A stretch of DNA of 64,000 bases from Cryptomeria japonica (taxonomy: Eukaryota > Streptophyta > Pinopsida > Cupressales > Cupressaceae), in contig NW_026728909.1 of assembly GCF_030272615.1 (NCBI RefSeq), positions 62,001 through 126,000 of the forward strand, written 5' to 3'. Both the position numbers and the translations under genes were made by a program. This document shows positions 10,331-21,043 of the stretch, in pieces; position 1 is the first letter of the stretch, and each line of letters starts with the position of its first letter. Under the pieces are notes generated by a model that saw nothing but the letters and a program-made list of their open reading frames with translations, was not told where the DNA came from and did not search any database.

Positions 10331-10677
10331 AATGGCATAAAGTCACTCCATACTTTTAAGAAAATAAAGATAATTTGATGAAGGATTGATATGATCATTC
10401 CAAAAAGTTGAGATCAAGTTCCTAACAACATCTTCAAACCTATCAAATTAAGGATCTCTAAATATAATTTCACAATTACCTTCTGAGGAACTATCATTCG
10501 TAACCTTTCTCCTTTTCACATATTGTGTTGGTGTCTTTCTATTGAAACCAATCTTAGCTGAAAGAGAAGAGATTTGTATTTCTTTTGACATATTTTCACT
10601 TAAAATAGATGCCAATGTTAGTTTGAATAAGGACACTTCCTAACTATTTCTTAATTAGCACATATTCACATTGTTAA
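10331..10677. other. Unassigned sequence with a short minus-strand open frame
   Basis: A 62-codon minus-strand frame (10448-10636) has no recognised motif. Since it directly follows the integrase remnant it may be further transposon debris, but I cannot support a call. Confidence 0.3.
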
Positions 10678-10945
10678 GTTGAAGGAACACAATCCACTAT
10701 GAGAGGGGGTGAATCAGTTGATCGTGTAGGAATTTATTTTTCAAACTTACAAACACTAAAGATATAAATCAAGGATTTAAATACAGATAAATGTTGAACA
10801 CACATGCACAAAATAATAATACGTACAACATAATATGTATGAGGAAAATCCACTATAGGGAAAATCCTCGGTGAGAAGAGCTACTAGGGTCTATTGCCCT
10901 AATCCAGCCTCATAGTGAAAATGTTTTGATTACAAATTTTATTTA
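10678..10945. repeat. LTR fragment related to the 29351/38677 LTR family
   Basis: Contains GAGAGGGGGTGAATCAGTTG and later GAGGAAAATCCACTAT, then CTCGGTGAGAAGAG and CCAGCCTCATAGTGAAA. The same ordered landmarks lie in the first 260 bases of the LTRs at 29351 and 38677. It looks like a truncated LTR from a related but diverged element, joined directly to repeat R1. Confidence 0.5.
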
Positions 10946-10949
10946 ATTT

Positions 10950-11760
10950 TTCCAAACTCCTAAAAAGGAATTTCTTATCTACAAAGAGAAAAAATTTCTT
11001 AAGGAGTTTAGACCTTTCTCCAAATAGGGAAGGCTTGCAAAAAGATATAAGGGAATTTAGATTACTTTCTTCAAATTTCTTAGTCATAGTTAAAATTATA
11101 TGTATGATTATTTAGTTCTAATCTCATTGTATCAAAATAGGGACATACAAAGAAAAAAATAGTTTAAAAAATTTGACTAGAAAATGTTAAATATTTATAA
11201 AATATAATTGTCCATTTAGATTTGCTAATTTTTGGGAACTTTCCCTCTAAGACTAAGTTGACATTTCACCATATTCTTATTTCACTAATTATTTAACATT
11301 TTTAATTTGAAAACAAATAATATCTACTTAAAAATTAAACCACTTTTTTGAAATTAATATAGCATTAGTTACAAAAGTTAATTAAATTTATATTATTCAA
11401 ACATTAAGTTTTAAAATAATTGATATGCTCAAACTTAATTAATTAATCATATTCTCACTTTAAGTTACTAACAAACTTGAGAAATTTATAAATACATTAA
11501 TAAGAATAAAATTTAGAAAAAGGATTTAGAAATATTCATAAGAAAACAAAGTATGTAATTTAGAGAAGTGGGTCAATCAAACAAATATCAAGTTTACGCA
11601 AATGAGAAGAAGTAAAAGAACAACTCATTTTTTTTTATCTTAGTTGTAGATTTATTTTTTTAATAAGAAATTGTAAGGGAATTTCTATTTGATTATATGA
11701 AAATAACATCTTCATCAAACAATTTTACTAAAGTTTATACTTGAACTCTATTTACATTAT
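10950..11760. repeat. Dispersed AT-rich repeat R1, copy B
   Basis: Aligns with 2620-3660 in the same orientation with scattered substitutions and small indels; the internal duplication of copy A is shorter here. Minus-strand frames in it (10899-11087) have no recognisable protein. Confidence 0.6.
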
Positions 11761-12964
11761 TTAAAACTAGCACTTGCACCAAAACAAGGTGCAAGGATTA
11801 AGCCGATAGTAATATATATATTTTGAATAATATATTGGAGGGTACAATATAGCTTGGTGTATTCCTCACAATTCAAACAAAAACAATGATGATGGAAGAT
11901 AAATAACAAAGAAATTTTGAAAAGAGAAATGAATTCTTTTGGTAGTTCATTAATCTATATAGAGAAACATCCATAAAAATTCTATTTCAATATTTTATTA
12001 ACATGTAATTTTTCCTTCTAGCATCTATTGCATTGCTAAGAAAATTTATCAAATTGGAGGATAAGAAGAAACATTAAATTTTAAACCTTGAACCTTACTT
12101 ATAAATGTGAAACCTTCACATATAAACCCTAATACTTAGATACCTTGAATCTTGTCTTCCATTAAACTTAAACAATACAACATAGGATATAAAAATATCT
12201 CTCTCTCTCTGCCCTCTCTTTATATATATATAGAGAGAGACTTCAAATATCAAATAGGAAAACATTAAATCCCAAATCTCACCCTAACCCTAATTAATTT
12301 GTAACTCTATTTTAAATCTAACACTAACCTTGATTTTACCTAAACTTTGATCCTAAGAATAACTTTAAAAAATAAATGTAACTCCAAGAATCGTAATTAA
12401 TGTTTCCTAATTAATCTCAACATAATAGGTACTATCATTTTAAAGTAATTTTTTTTTTTTTTTTTTTTTTCTTCCCTCCCATTGTAATTAGAATAGATCA
12501 ATTATTTCTTAAATGAAAATTATTAAATACAATGTTTTATAACTTTTACCATTTGAAAATAATAAATTTTTTAAATTTAACTGTTAATATCATATCATTC
12601 CTCATGATTCTTCACCCACGTGAGGCTTTGCTCTTTGAAAAGAATGGTGGTATCAATATCCATGTGCATAGAATGGTGGCGGTTTTTGAGCCCTAGACCT
12701 CGAGTTAAACACCTTAGATGTTTGTAATTTATTTACTTTGTTAATTTATATGATAAATAATACATTTTCATATCAAAGAAATAAATTATAAATTGTAAAA
12801 TTATTATAATTTCAAATTTAAAAACAACTTTAATTATTTTAAATATATTATATATTTTCACAATTACATTTTAAAGAATCTTTCTCTTTACCCTTGGAAG
12901 AGATAGATGGCAATAAAACTTTAAAAAAATTTATGAAATGGTGTGGAAAGTAAAAAAGGCATAC
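11761..12964. other. AT-rich intergenic DNA with simple repeats
   Basis: No gene seen. It contains a CT run followed by (TA)n and (GA)n at about 12203-12240, which together can fold as a hairpin, and a T run of more than 20 bases at about 12450-12472. Near 12600-12720 a less AT-rich stretch carries no readable frame. Confidence 0.45.
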
Positions 12965-13048
12965 ATACCTTACCTTCTTGTGGGATTTGAATTTGTCACT
13001 TCTCTTTTAAAAGCACAATTTCTCTACCACTAGACCAACTTAGACATA
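12965..13048 (-). repeat. tRNA-derived SINE-like fragment
   Basis: The minus strand reads AGTTGGTCTAGTGGTAGAGA, which fits a pol III A box (TGGTCTAGTGG). About 40 bases later comes AAATTCAAATCCCAC, a diverged B box (GTTCAAATCC type). The spacing is tRNA-like, but the sequence does not form a credible full tRNA and has no clear anticodon arm. A plant SINE head or tRNA pseudogene is the best reading. Confidence 0.45.
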
Positions 13049-13662
13049 CAAATACAAGTAGTAAAATGTTATGTTATAAATCATTTACCATTTTTTCACC
13101 ATGAGAAAGTGAGAAACCAAAAACGGAAAGAAAGTCTTAGGCAAACGGAAAAAGTAAATAAAATCGACAGAATTTCAGCGTGAAAAATGTTGAAACACAA
13201 CGTATTATTCCTCTGCAAGGTGAGGGCAAAAGAGAACACAATAGTGCACGCTCAAGAGGAGTGTCTGCCGGGGAAAGGAATTTTAACTAAATATGCTCTA
13301 TTCAGACCTGTTTTTAATGAAGAGAAGGCCCTTTGTTTCCTTTCTTTAACTAGCTTATGTTGCTTATTACAGTATTTGTATAGCTAAACAAAGTACAGAT
13401 ATAGAATTTTCACAAGCCGTTGCAACTGCGATTTGGTGACAAAATCATTTAGTCAATATCATATATACATCCGTTTACAAGTTCAATGAAACCCTAAATC
13501 CATGGCCGAAAAGAACCAAAAGTGTATAGAGGAAATAAGAATGATCAGTAAGCAATGGATGAGGCCCTGTGGATCGGGTACACGAAGCCCTAAACCCATG
13601 ACCTTAAAAACATCAAAAACACAAATCATAAAGCATAAGATTCTTTTGTTTTCTCAAATACC
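13049..13662. other. Intergenic stretch, no gene recognised
   Basis: A 66-codon plus frame (13187-13387) has no motif or homologue that I recognise. Nothing else was supported. Confidence 0.35.
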
Positions 13663-13857
13663 CTAACTATAATCTTGTTTTGCCCTCCCTAAGTTCGACA
13701 TGATCATCTTGAATTCTTGACAATCAACCGAGCCATTCCCATCACAGTTCGCGCTTCGAATCATCAACTCGCACTCCTCTATGGTGCTAGTCCTCCCCGA
13801 GATTCCTGAGAATCCCGTGAAGCTCCTCTGAAGAAAATGAAGAACTCGCCACAACAA
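13663..13857 (-). pseudogene. EF-hand (calmodulin-like) gene fragment
   Basis: The 64-residue minus-strand frame ends with a recognisable EF-hand: NCDGNGSVDCQEF fits the 12-residue loop, with Asn instead of Asp at position 1 and the bidentate Glu kept at position 12. It is flanked by a preceding helix (EECELMIRSA) and a following helix (FKMIMSNLG). The final hand followed closely by a stop is typical of plant calmodulin-like and polcalcin-type proteins. Upstream on the same strand no further EF-hands are evident before the copia LTR at 14044, so only the 3' end of a gene is seen. It is a truncated copy, or a last exon whose other parts are not recognisable. Confidence 0.5.
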
Positions 13858-14043
13858 GTTTGTATAGGGTTTTGAGGCCTAGAGCCAGAGGCCAAGTCAG
13901 TCATCCTGTTTGTAAAGTTGAGCCAGAAATGTGCATTAACATGTCATGTTTAAATACTATAGTTACCAACTGAACTCGGATTTATGAATTTGAAAAGAGG
14001 CACTGATCTATGATTTAAATAGTTGAATCTATGATATTAATTT
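13858..14043. other. Intergenic DNA ending at a copia insertion site
   Basis: Between the EF-hand fragment and the copia LTR. The five bases before the LTR are AATTT; the five after the 3' LTR (19615-19619) are AATGT, a likely target-site duplication with one mismatch. Confidence 0.4.
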
Positions 14044-14766
14044 TGTTAATTATGGGTAGCTTGGACAGCTGTTCGTCCTTACCCGAAATAACAGCATTAG
14101 TTATGGATAGTTTTGGACAGCTGTTCGTCCTGACCTAGAATTAGAAAATGGTTGTTTTTGTCAAACAAGTATTGTTAGGATAAAAACAATTGTTATTTAA
14201 TAGTGGCATTTTTAGGTGACACCTCAAAGCCAAAATTAGTTATTGGTTATTGAGTTGTCTTAATCTCAGCCGTTGGTTTGAATTAATCTTGGCCGTTGGT
14301 TTTCCAACAGAGTAGCATAAAAAGGGGTCATGGGTCATTTGGAAAATAAGAAATCTTGAGAAGAACTTGTAGTGATAGCAAATAGTCTTGCAGTGATAGC
14401 AAATAGTCTTGCAGTGTTAGCAAGAGGCGCAGTGATAGCATTGATATAGCATTGGAGGATATCAATAGGAGATATTAGGAGTTTGTCGGAGTTCTGCCAG
14501 TAAGAGGCAAGGAATTCTTTTGTAATTCTTATATTGCTGAAGATTAATATATTTTCCATCTGTAGAACTGGTTTTCCCTTAGGGGTTTTTTCAGGGACAA
14601 TTGTCCAAAAATATTGTGTCCTTGTGTTGCTTATTTCTTTCCGTATTTTTAGTGAAGTTGCAGTTGTGTTATTTTTCGATATTCAGCTGTAAATTTATTT
14701 TCAGTAGTTAAATAATTTTTATGAGATAGGAGATTAATAATCAGTGACTGCAATAGAATTTCTACA
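14044..14766 (+). repeat. 5' LTR of the copia element
   Basis: 723 bases, TGTTAATT to TCTACA. It contains three successive AGTGATAGCAAATAGTCTTGC-like units around 14371-14420, where the 3' LTR has one fewer; this 21-base difference accounts for the whole length gap between the LTRs. CATAAAAAGG at about 14315 may be the LTR TATA region. Confidence 0.9.
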
Positions 14767-14780
14767 TGGTATCAGAGCTT
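14767..14780 (+). other. Primer-binding site (initiator tRNA-Met type)
   Basis: TGGTATCAGAGCTT directly follows the 5' LTR. This matches the usual copia primer site complementary to the 3' end of initiator methionine tRNA. Confidence 0.85.
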
Positions 14781-14870
14781 TGTTGAGGGTAGAAAAGGTT
14801 TACCCTAAGCAAAGGAAAGAAATTTGAGTTTGACCTCTTTCTAGTTATTGTTTTCCTTTATTTCTTTGAG

Positions 14871-17800
14871 ATGGCCTCAACAGGTTTGAGAGATCAGGAT
14901 AGATTGGATGGTGCCTCAAATTTTGGTGTCTAGAAAGCCAGAATTTCTTTATTACTGGAAGAGAATGGTATCAAGGAATATGTTACTAGTACTGTAGCTG
15001 TACCTACAGATCCAGTACAACTTGCAGCATACAAGAAGGATGATGCCAAGGCGAGGAGGATAATCCTTGATGGTGTCAAGGACCATGTTGTTCCACATAT
15101 CGCAAAGTTAGATACAACGAAGAAGATGTGGGATGCCATTCTGAATTTGTACCAGAATGCTACGACTAACCGGAAGCTGATTCTCAGAGAAAAATTGAGG
15201 AATACCTGGATGAACAAGGGAGAAGATGTTACAAGTTACCTCACCAGGCTTAGACTTGTCAAGGATGAGTTAGCAGCTATTGGAGATAAGCCAAATGAAG
15301 GCGAGCTAGTAAGAATAGCCCTAAATGGGTTTTATAAGCAGTGGGATGTCTTTGTTCAAGTTATTAATGGACGAGACACCTTACCAAGTTGGGATTGACT
15401 TTGGAGTGATTTCACTCAGGAGGAGCTTAGACTAAGCCTTGTCAATGGAGCCAACAATAAGAGTCAGAAAAGTGAGGTAGAACAAGAAAATGTTGCCCTA
15501 GCGGGAAAGGGGAAAACAAAGAAGGGATCTAGCAAAGGAGCAAATTCACAAATTGAAAAGAAGAAGAAGGACCTATCTAAGGTCAAGTGCTTTGGTTGTC
15601 ACGAGTTTGGCCACTATGTCAGCGATTGCCCACAAAGGAAGAAAGATAAGAAGGGAAAGAACCAAGTGGCAGCCTCAGCAAGTGCAGAGGAGCTCTCTAG
15701 TAGATTGGAGGATGAGTTTGCACTCATAGCCTGTATGATTAGCTCAACCTCACAGAGTGTCTGGTATATAGACAGTGGGGCGTCATTTCGTATGATAGGA
15801 CTTCAAGAGTACTTCTCCAGCTACAAGGAGGAGAACACCAGAATCTAGATCTTTATGGGGAACTTGTCCAAGCTCAACTCAGTTGGGAAAGGGACTGTTC
15901 AGCTTCAGAGGGAGAATGGAAAGGTAATTCCTCTTCATGATGTGTTGCATGTGCCAGGCTTAGGTATGAATTTGGTTTCTGTATCTGTCCTTCAGGATAA
16001 AGGGTATAATGTTCTCTTTAGAGGGATGCATGTTTTGATTAAGCATAAAGATTGGAAATCACCCGTATCTATTGGAGTTAGGAGTGGTCACCTTTATAGG
16101 TTACAGTTTGATACTCCTAAGGCACTCATGAGCAGCAATAACCCTAGAGATCTTGGAGAGCTATGGCATAGGAGGATGGGCCATATTCATCATGGAGCAC
16201 TTAGATTGCTTCGTGAGACGGTGACAGGTGTTCCAGAGGTGAGCACAGAGCATGATGATGTATGTAAGGGATGTGTGTTAGGAAAGTTTGCGAAAGCATC
16301 TTTTCCAAGGAGTGACACCAGATCTACGGGGTGTTCTTGATCTAGTACATTCAGATGTATGTGGACCAATGTCGACAAAGTCTCTCAAAGGATATGAGTA
16401 TTATGTTACCTTTATTGATGATTTCTCCAGGAAGACCTGGATATACTTCTTGAAGACCAAGGATGAGGTTTTCAATCGCTTCCAAGAGTTCGAGGCTCTT
16501 GTGGAGAACTCAATAGGAAGGAAGATAAAGGTTCTTCGGTCAGACAATGGAGGCGAGTACAAAGGAAATGACTTCCACGATTTCTGTACCAGAGAAGGAA
16601 TCAAGAGAGAGTGGACTGTTCCTTACAGTCCACAGCAAAATGGAGTTGCTGAGAGGAAGAACCGTTCTATTTCAGAGGCAGGAAGGGCTATGCTTCATGA
16701 CCAGGACATGCCCCACTACTTATGGGCAGAAGCGTGTAGTATAGCAGTCTACATTCAGAATAGGGTTCCATACAAGGTACTAGGGAAAATGACACCAGAG
16801 GAGGCTTTCACGGGGAAGAAGCCAGATGTTGGTCACTTCAGGATATTTGGGAGTTTGGCATATTGCCTTATTCTTGGAGACACATGTACCAAGTTAGATC
16901 AGACTGCAGAGAAGGGGTACTTTGTTGGGTATAGTGAAACTTCAAAGGCATATAGGATGTTCATTCCAGGGACCAGAAGAATTATTGTCAGACGCGATGT
17001 CAAGTTCATGGAGGACAAGGCATTTAGGAGATCCAGAGATTTGCCAGCAGATGATCAGAGTGAGCAGCCAACGAAAGCTTCAAGTCCAAGTCAAGGACAA
17101 CAAAGCTCAAGTACAGTTACTAGTACAAGCATAGACTCAGGTAGTGAAGATTCACAGAGTATGGAGCAACTGGTGCAGCAGGATATGCATCTAGATGATA
17201 TAGAGGTTGATATTTCATCCTCTACAGTTGGCAGTGGGAACTATGAGGTTCAAGACATACACAGGGATACTCAGGAGTCTGTGGGAGCTCCTAGGAAGAG
17301 TACAAGACAGAGGAGACAACCAGCCAAGTTCAATGACTATGTGGCATTAGTCAGCCAGTTGGTAGATAGTGAACCTTTCAGCTATCAGGAAGCTGCAAAG
17401 CATTAGGTATGGCGAGATGCTATGGTTGAGGAATATAACTCAATAATGCAGAATGATGTATGGGAGGTAGTGCCTAGACCAACTGATAGAGTAGTAGTTG
17501 GATCGCACTGGATCTTCAAGATAAAGAAAGGTGCAGATGGTAGCATTGAGAAATATAAGGCAAGGTTTGTGGCCAAGGGGTTCTCTCAGAAGGAGGGAAT
17601 AGACTATGAGGAGACATTTGCTCCTGTGGCCAGGTATACTTCTATACGAGCTGTAATCTCATTTGCAGCACAGATGGGATGGCAGATCCATCAAATGGAT
17701 GTCAAGACAGCATTCCTTAATGGAGAACTGAAGGAGGAGGTATACATAGAACAACCAGAAGGCTTTGTAGCACACAACAAAGAGACCCACGTGTGCAGAT

Positions 17801-18918
17801 TAAAGAAAGCCTTATACGGACTCAAGCAGGCTCCCAGAGCATGGTATGAGCGCATTGATACATACTTGCAGGAAATGGGCTTTGTGAAGAGTGAGGCTGA
17901 TGCGAACCTCTACTACTTGGTGGTTGGGGGTGAGGTTTTCATTCTTGTTCTATATGTGGATGACTTGTTTCTTACTGGTGCGCTAGGGCTCATAGAGGAT
18001 TGCAAGAGGGACCTTGCAGAAGAGTTTGAGGTGAAGAATTTGGGACTTATGCACTACTTTCTAGGCATGGAGGTGTGACAGACTGATGGAGAGATTTTCC
18101 TTGGTCAAGGGAAATATTGCATTGAAATCTTGAAGAGATTCGAGATGGAAGATTGCAAAGCCATGTCTACACCCATGATCACTAATTGGAGGAAGGTAGA
18201 TGCATCCAAGGAAAAGGATGTTGATCCCACCCTATACAGATAGCTGATTGGTTCGGTCATGTATTTGGTCAACACCAGGCCAGATATAGCCTTTGCAGTA
18301 AACTCTCTTAGTCAGTTCATGGTAGAGCCAAAGAGAGTGCATTGGACGGCGGCTAAGCATGTGTTGCATTATCTTCATGGTACAGTTGAGTACGGGATCA
18401 GATATGTTTGAGGTGAAGGTATCAAGTTGATAGGCTATACTGATGCAGATTAGGCAGGCAGTACAACGGACAAAAGGAGTACTTCAGGATGTTGTTTCAG
18501 CATGGGATCAGGAGTTGTTTCTTGGTTCAGCAGGAAGCAAAAATCTGTGGTCTTGAGTTCATCAGAAGCAGAATACATAGTAGCCAGCATGGCGACATGT
18601 GAAGCTATATGGCTTCGGAAGTTGCCAGTAGCCTTGTTTGGTCAGAAGGTTGAGACTATGGTGATACATTGTGACAATCAGAGTTGCATCAAGTTGACTG
18701 AGAATCCAGTGTTTCATGATAGATCGAAACATATAGACATCAGGTATCACTTCATCAGGGATTGTGTACAGAGGGTGATTGTTCAGCTACAGTACATACC
18801 TACAGAGGAGCAGGTAGCAGACATTCTAACAAAGGCATTGGGGAAGGCAAAATTCATCTTCTTTAGAGATAAGATGGGTGTCGTGCAGAACAGCTTCCTT
18901 GCTAAGAGGGAGTGTTAA
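14871..18918 (+). pseudogene. Copia gag-pol polyprotein, broken
   Basis: Starts ATGGCCTCAACAGG at 14871. Gag is followed by a zinc knuckle CFGCHEFGHYVSDC (15588-15629), protease YIDSGAS (Asp at 15771), a pre-integrase zinc motif (LWHRRMGHIHHG, CKGCVLGK), integrase D,D,E at about 16354, 16543 and 16651, RT with [13 protein letters not shown] and YVDD at 17953-17964, and RNase H near 18560-18800 (SSSEAEY, RSKHIDIRYHF), ending near ADILTKALGK. Stops: TAG 14931, TGA 15396, TAG 15846, TAG 17404, TGA 18076, TAG 18241, TGA 18409, TAG 18451. A frame change lies between 16288 and 16340. Several stops sit where related proteins have Trp (for example DADWAG), so they look like G-to-A changes. No functional product is expected from this copy. 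Confidence 0.92.
18904..18912 (+). other. Polypurine tract of the copia element
   Basis: AAGAGGGAG directly precedes the 3' LTR, in the position expected for plus-strand priming. Confidence 0.75.
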
Positions 18919-19614
18919 TTATGGGTAGCTTGGACAGTTGTTTGTCCTTACCCGAAATAACAGCATTAGTTATGGATAGTTTTGGACAGCTATTCGTCCT
19001 GACCTAGAATTAGAAAATGGTTGTTTTTGTCAAACAGGTATTGTTAGGATAAAAACAATTGTTATTTAATAGTGGCTTTTTTAGGTGACACCTCAAAGCC
19101 AAAATTAGTTATTGGTTATTGAGTTGTCTAAATCTCAGTCGTTGGCTTGAATTAATCTTGGTCGTTGGTTTTCCAACAAAGTAGTATAAAAAGGGGTCAT
19201 GGGTCATTTGGAAAATAAGAAGTCTTGAGAAGAACTTGCAGTGATAGCAAATAGTCTTGCAGTGTTAGCAAGAGGCGCAGTGATAGCATTGATATAGCAG
19301 TGGAGGATATCAGTAGGAGATATTAGGAGTTTGTCGGAGTTCTGCCAGTAAGAGGCAAGGAATTCTTTTGTAATTCTTATATTGCTGAAGATTAATATAT
19401 TTTCCATCTGTAGAACTGGTTTTCCCTTAGGGGTTTTTCCAGGGACAATTGTCCAAAAATATTGTGTCCTTGTGTTGCTTATTTCTTTCCGTATTTTTAG
19501 TGAAGTTGCAGTTGTGTTATTTTTCGATATTCAGCTATAAATTTATTTTCAGTAGTTAAATAATTTTTATGAGATAGGAGATTAATAATCAGTGACTGCA
19601 ATAGAATTTATACA
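18913..19614 (+). repeat. 3' LTR of the copia element
   Basis: 702 bases, TGTTAATT to TATACA, matching 14044-14766 apart from about 18 substitutions and one missing 21-base unit. Confidence 0.9.
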
Positions 19615-20252
19615 AATGTTACCTATTAGCAGAAGGCTGTATTGCTAGAGAATCCATGCACATTTTGGGCACTGACAGAGGGAGCCGCATGGATTATACG
19701 AATGCCAAAAACAACTATACATGAATGCAAATAAATGCTCCAAACACAGCGCCTAAAATACAATCAAATCCACCATATTTTCCAGAGCAATATCTTTTGG
19801 CTTCAGCGAGACAAGATTTCTCTACGCTTCCATCATTAAGAGATTACATGAGGCTAGTGAGTTGGCTCCACGGTAAACATCAAATCATACGAATCTCCAC
19901 ACGTACATTTTGAAACTTTTTCGGCAGCGCTATGTATGCTATAAAAAGTGGCGGTGGAATGCAGAGCGGAGCAGCCTCGACAAGGTTTTTCATGGTCACG
20001 TTCTTCCACGGGCAAGACACGCCATTTCTTGTGTCAGACTATAAAGCTTTTTCATTAATGCCGGCGTTTCACTTTGCGTTCTCAGTTTTCAAGAGTACGG
20101 CCGACAAAACGTACTAAAAGATCGACATATTTTCAGACGGCTTTTTTTTCAGGCGTCTGACATATAGCCCATCGCTTAATTACTAAGTATATTTTGCCTT
20201 CTGCTTAATTATTGCACCTCGTAAAAGTGCTAATGTATGTTATAGGTATGTT
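19615..20252. other. Intergenic DNA upstream of the TLP3 module
   Basis: Slightly richer in G+C than its surroundings. Two adjacent plus frames (19725-19913 and 19932-20117) show no motif or domain that I recognise. No gene is supported. Confidence 0.35.
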
Positions 20253-20388
20253 TAGGCTTTTCAAGTCGTAGTCAGAAACTGGCCAGATGTTGCCTGATGT
20301 TTTTTCATGTATATTATATGCAAGCTTGAATTCTGATAACTGGTGCTCTCGTAACATCTATAGCTTATCAAGCCGGATCCATGTTAAG
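20253..20388 (+). promoter_or_regulatory. TLP upstream module, distal copy before TLP3
   Basis: AGGCTTTTCAAGTC, GAAACTGGCCAG, TTTTTCATGTATAT, GCAAGCTTGAATTCTGATAA, CTCTCGTAACATC and AAGCCGGATCCATG follow the same order as the distal TLP2 module (3681-3840). Confidence 0.6.
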
Positions 20389-20394
20389 GGAAAG

Positions 20395-20830
20395 GATGAG
20401 CAGTTGAGCCCGTTCCAATTCTTGCGATAGAAGTTGTTGATTTAATACCCTCATACTTGTTGATTTAATATCCAATCTTTGTATAACATTGCACCAATAG
20501 TTGTATGATAAGTATCAATAATTGAATGAAATATACCATTTGTTGTGAAAAGTAACCAATCATGTGATGTCACGTCAGCTGCACAAGTATTGGGGCCCTT
20601 TTGCATACCTATTGGTCTCACTTTTTTTTGGCCTGTTTTGGACACCTTGGAAAAAAGCATGCTGATGTGGCATCATATTTGATGATGTGGCCTTGAAACC
20701 TTAGTTATAAGCAGGGGACTTGCTGATTAAGCTACTGTAAAAAAATCGAAATGATTTGAAATCTCCACATAAGATTTTGAGAAGTACAAAATTAGGATGC
20801 ACAACTACTTTCCCCTAATTTTCTTCCTTT
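20395..20830 (+). other. Extra sequence between the two TLP3 modules
   Basis: About 435 bases separate the distal and proximal modules here; in TLP2 the two modules are almost adjacent. No terminal inverted repeat was seen. It includes GATGTCACGTCAGC (near 20567), which contains TGACG on the minus strand, and two GATGTGG copies near 20665 and 20685. It could be an insertion in TLP3 or sequence lost from TLP2. Confidence 0.4.
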
Positions 20831-20834
20831 TGAA

Positions 20835-20955
20835 CTTCTGGCCAGCTGTTACCCGAAGTCATTTCATGTACTGAATGCAAGTTTGAATTCTAATAACAAG
20901 GGCTCTCGTATGTTACATTGCTTCTCAGACCGAGTCCATGCTTCCTTCGTGTCTG
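20835..20955 (+). promoter_or_regulatory. TLP upstream module, proximal copy before TLP3
   Basis: Uninterrupted version of the proximal module: CTTCTGGCCAGCTGTTACC, GAAGTCATTTCATG, AAGTTTGAATTCTAATAAC, GGGCTCTCGTA, CTTCTCAGACCGAGTCCATG, CTTCCTTCGTGTCTGG. It shows the arrangement that the tandem insertion in the TLP2 promoter has split. Confidence 0.6.
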
Positions 20956-20971
20956 GCGGGGCGATCTTTTG

Positions 20972-20981
20972 CTATATAAAT
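20972..20981 (+). promoter_or_regulatory. TATA box of TLP3
   Basis: CTATATAAAT lies about 63 bases before the relict ATG, identical to TLP1 and TLP2. Confidence 0.7.
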
Positions 20982-21043
20982 GATGAATCCCTCATATACC
21001 GAATCTATCCATCTTCATTTGACTATTCAATCCAGAAGGTATA

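Larger units (their letters stand above)
14044..19614 (+). mobile_element. Ty1/copia LTR retrotransposon, nearly complete, inactivated
   Basis: 5' LTR 14044-14766, primer-binding site at 14767, gag-pol region 14871-18918, purine-rich tract 18904-18912, 3' LTR 18913-19614. The LTRs begin TGTTAATTATGGG and end ACA. About 18 substitutions were counted by eye between them, plus a 21-base unit difference, which indicates a fairly recent insertion. Domain order is gag, protease, integrase, RT, RNase H, which is copia order. The probable target duplication is AATTT/AATGT. The element is about 5.6 kb, within the normal copia range. The polyprotein has several stops and one frameshift. Confidence 0.93.

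Noticed and set aside
12203-12240. The CT/TA/GA hairpin as a transcription terminator
   Set aside because: It is a compound microsatellite; intrinsic hairpin terminators do not apply to plant pol II genes and no gene ends there.
12965-13048. A functional tRNA gene
   Set aside because: The B box is diverged, the arms do not pair convincingly and no anticodon loop is clear.
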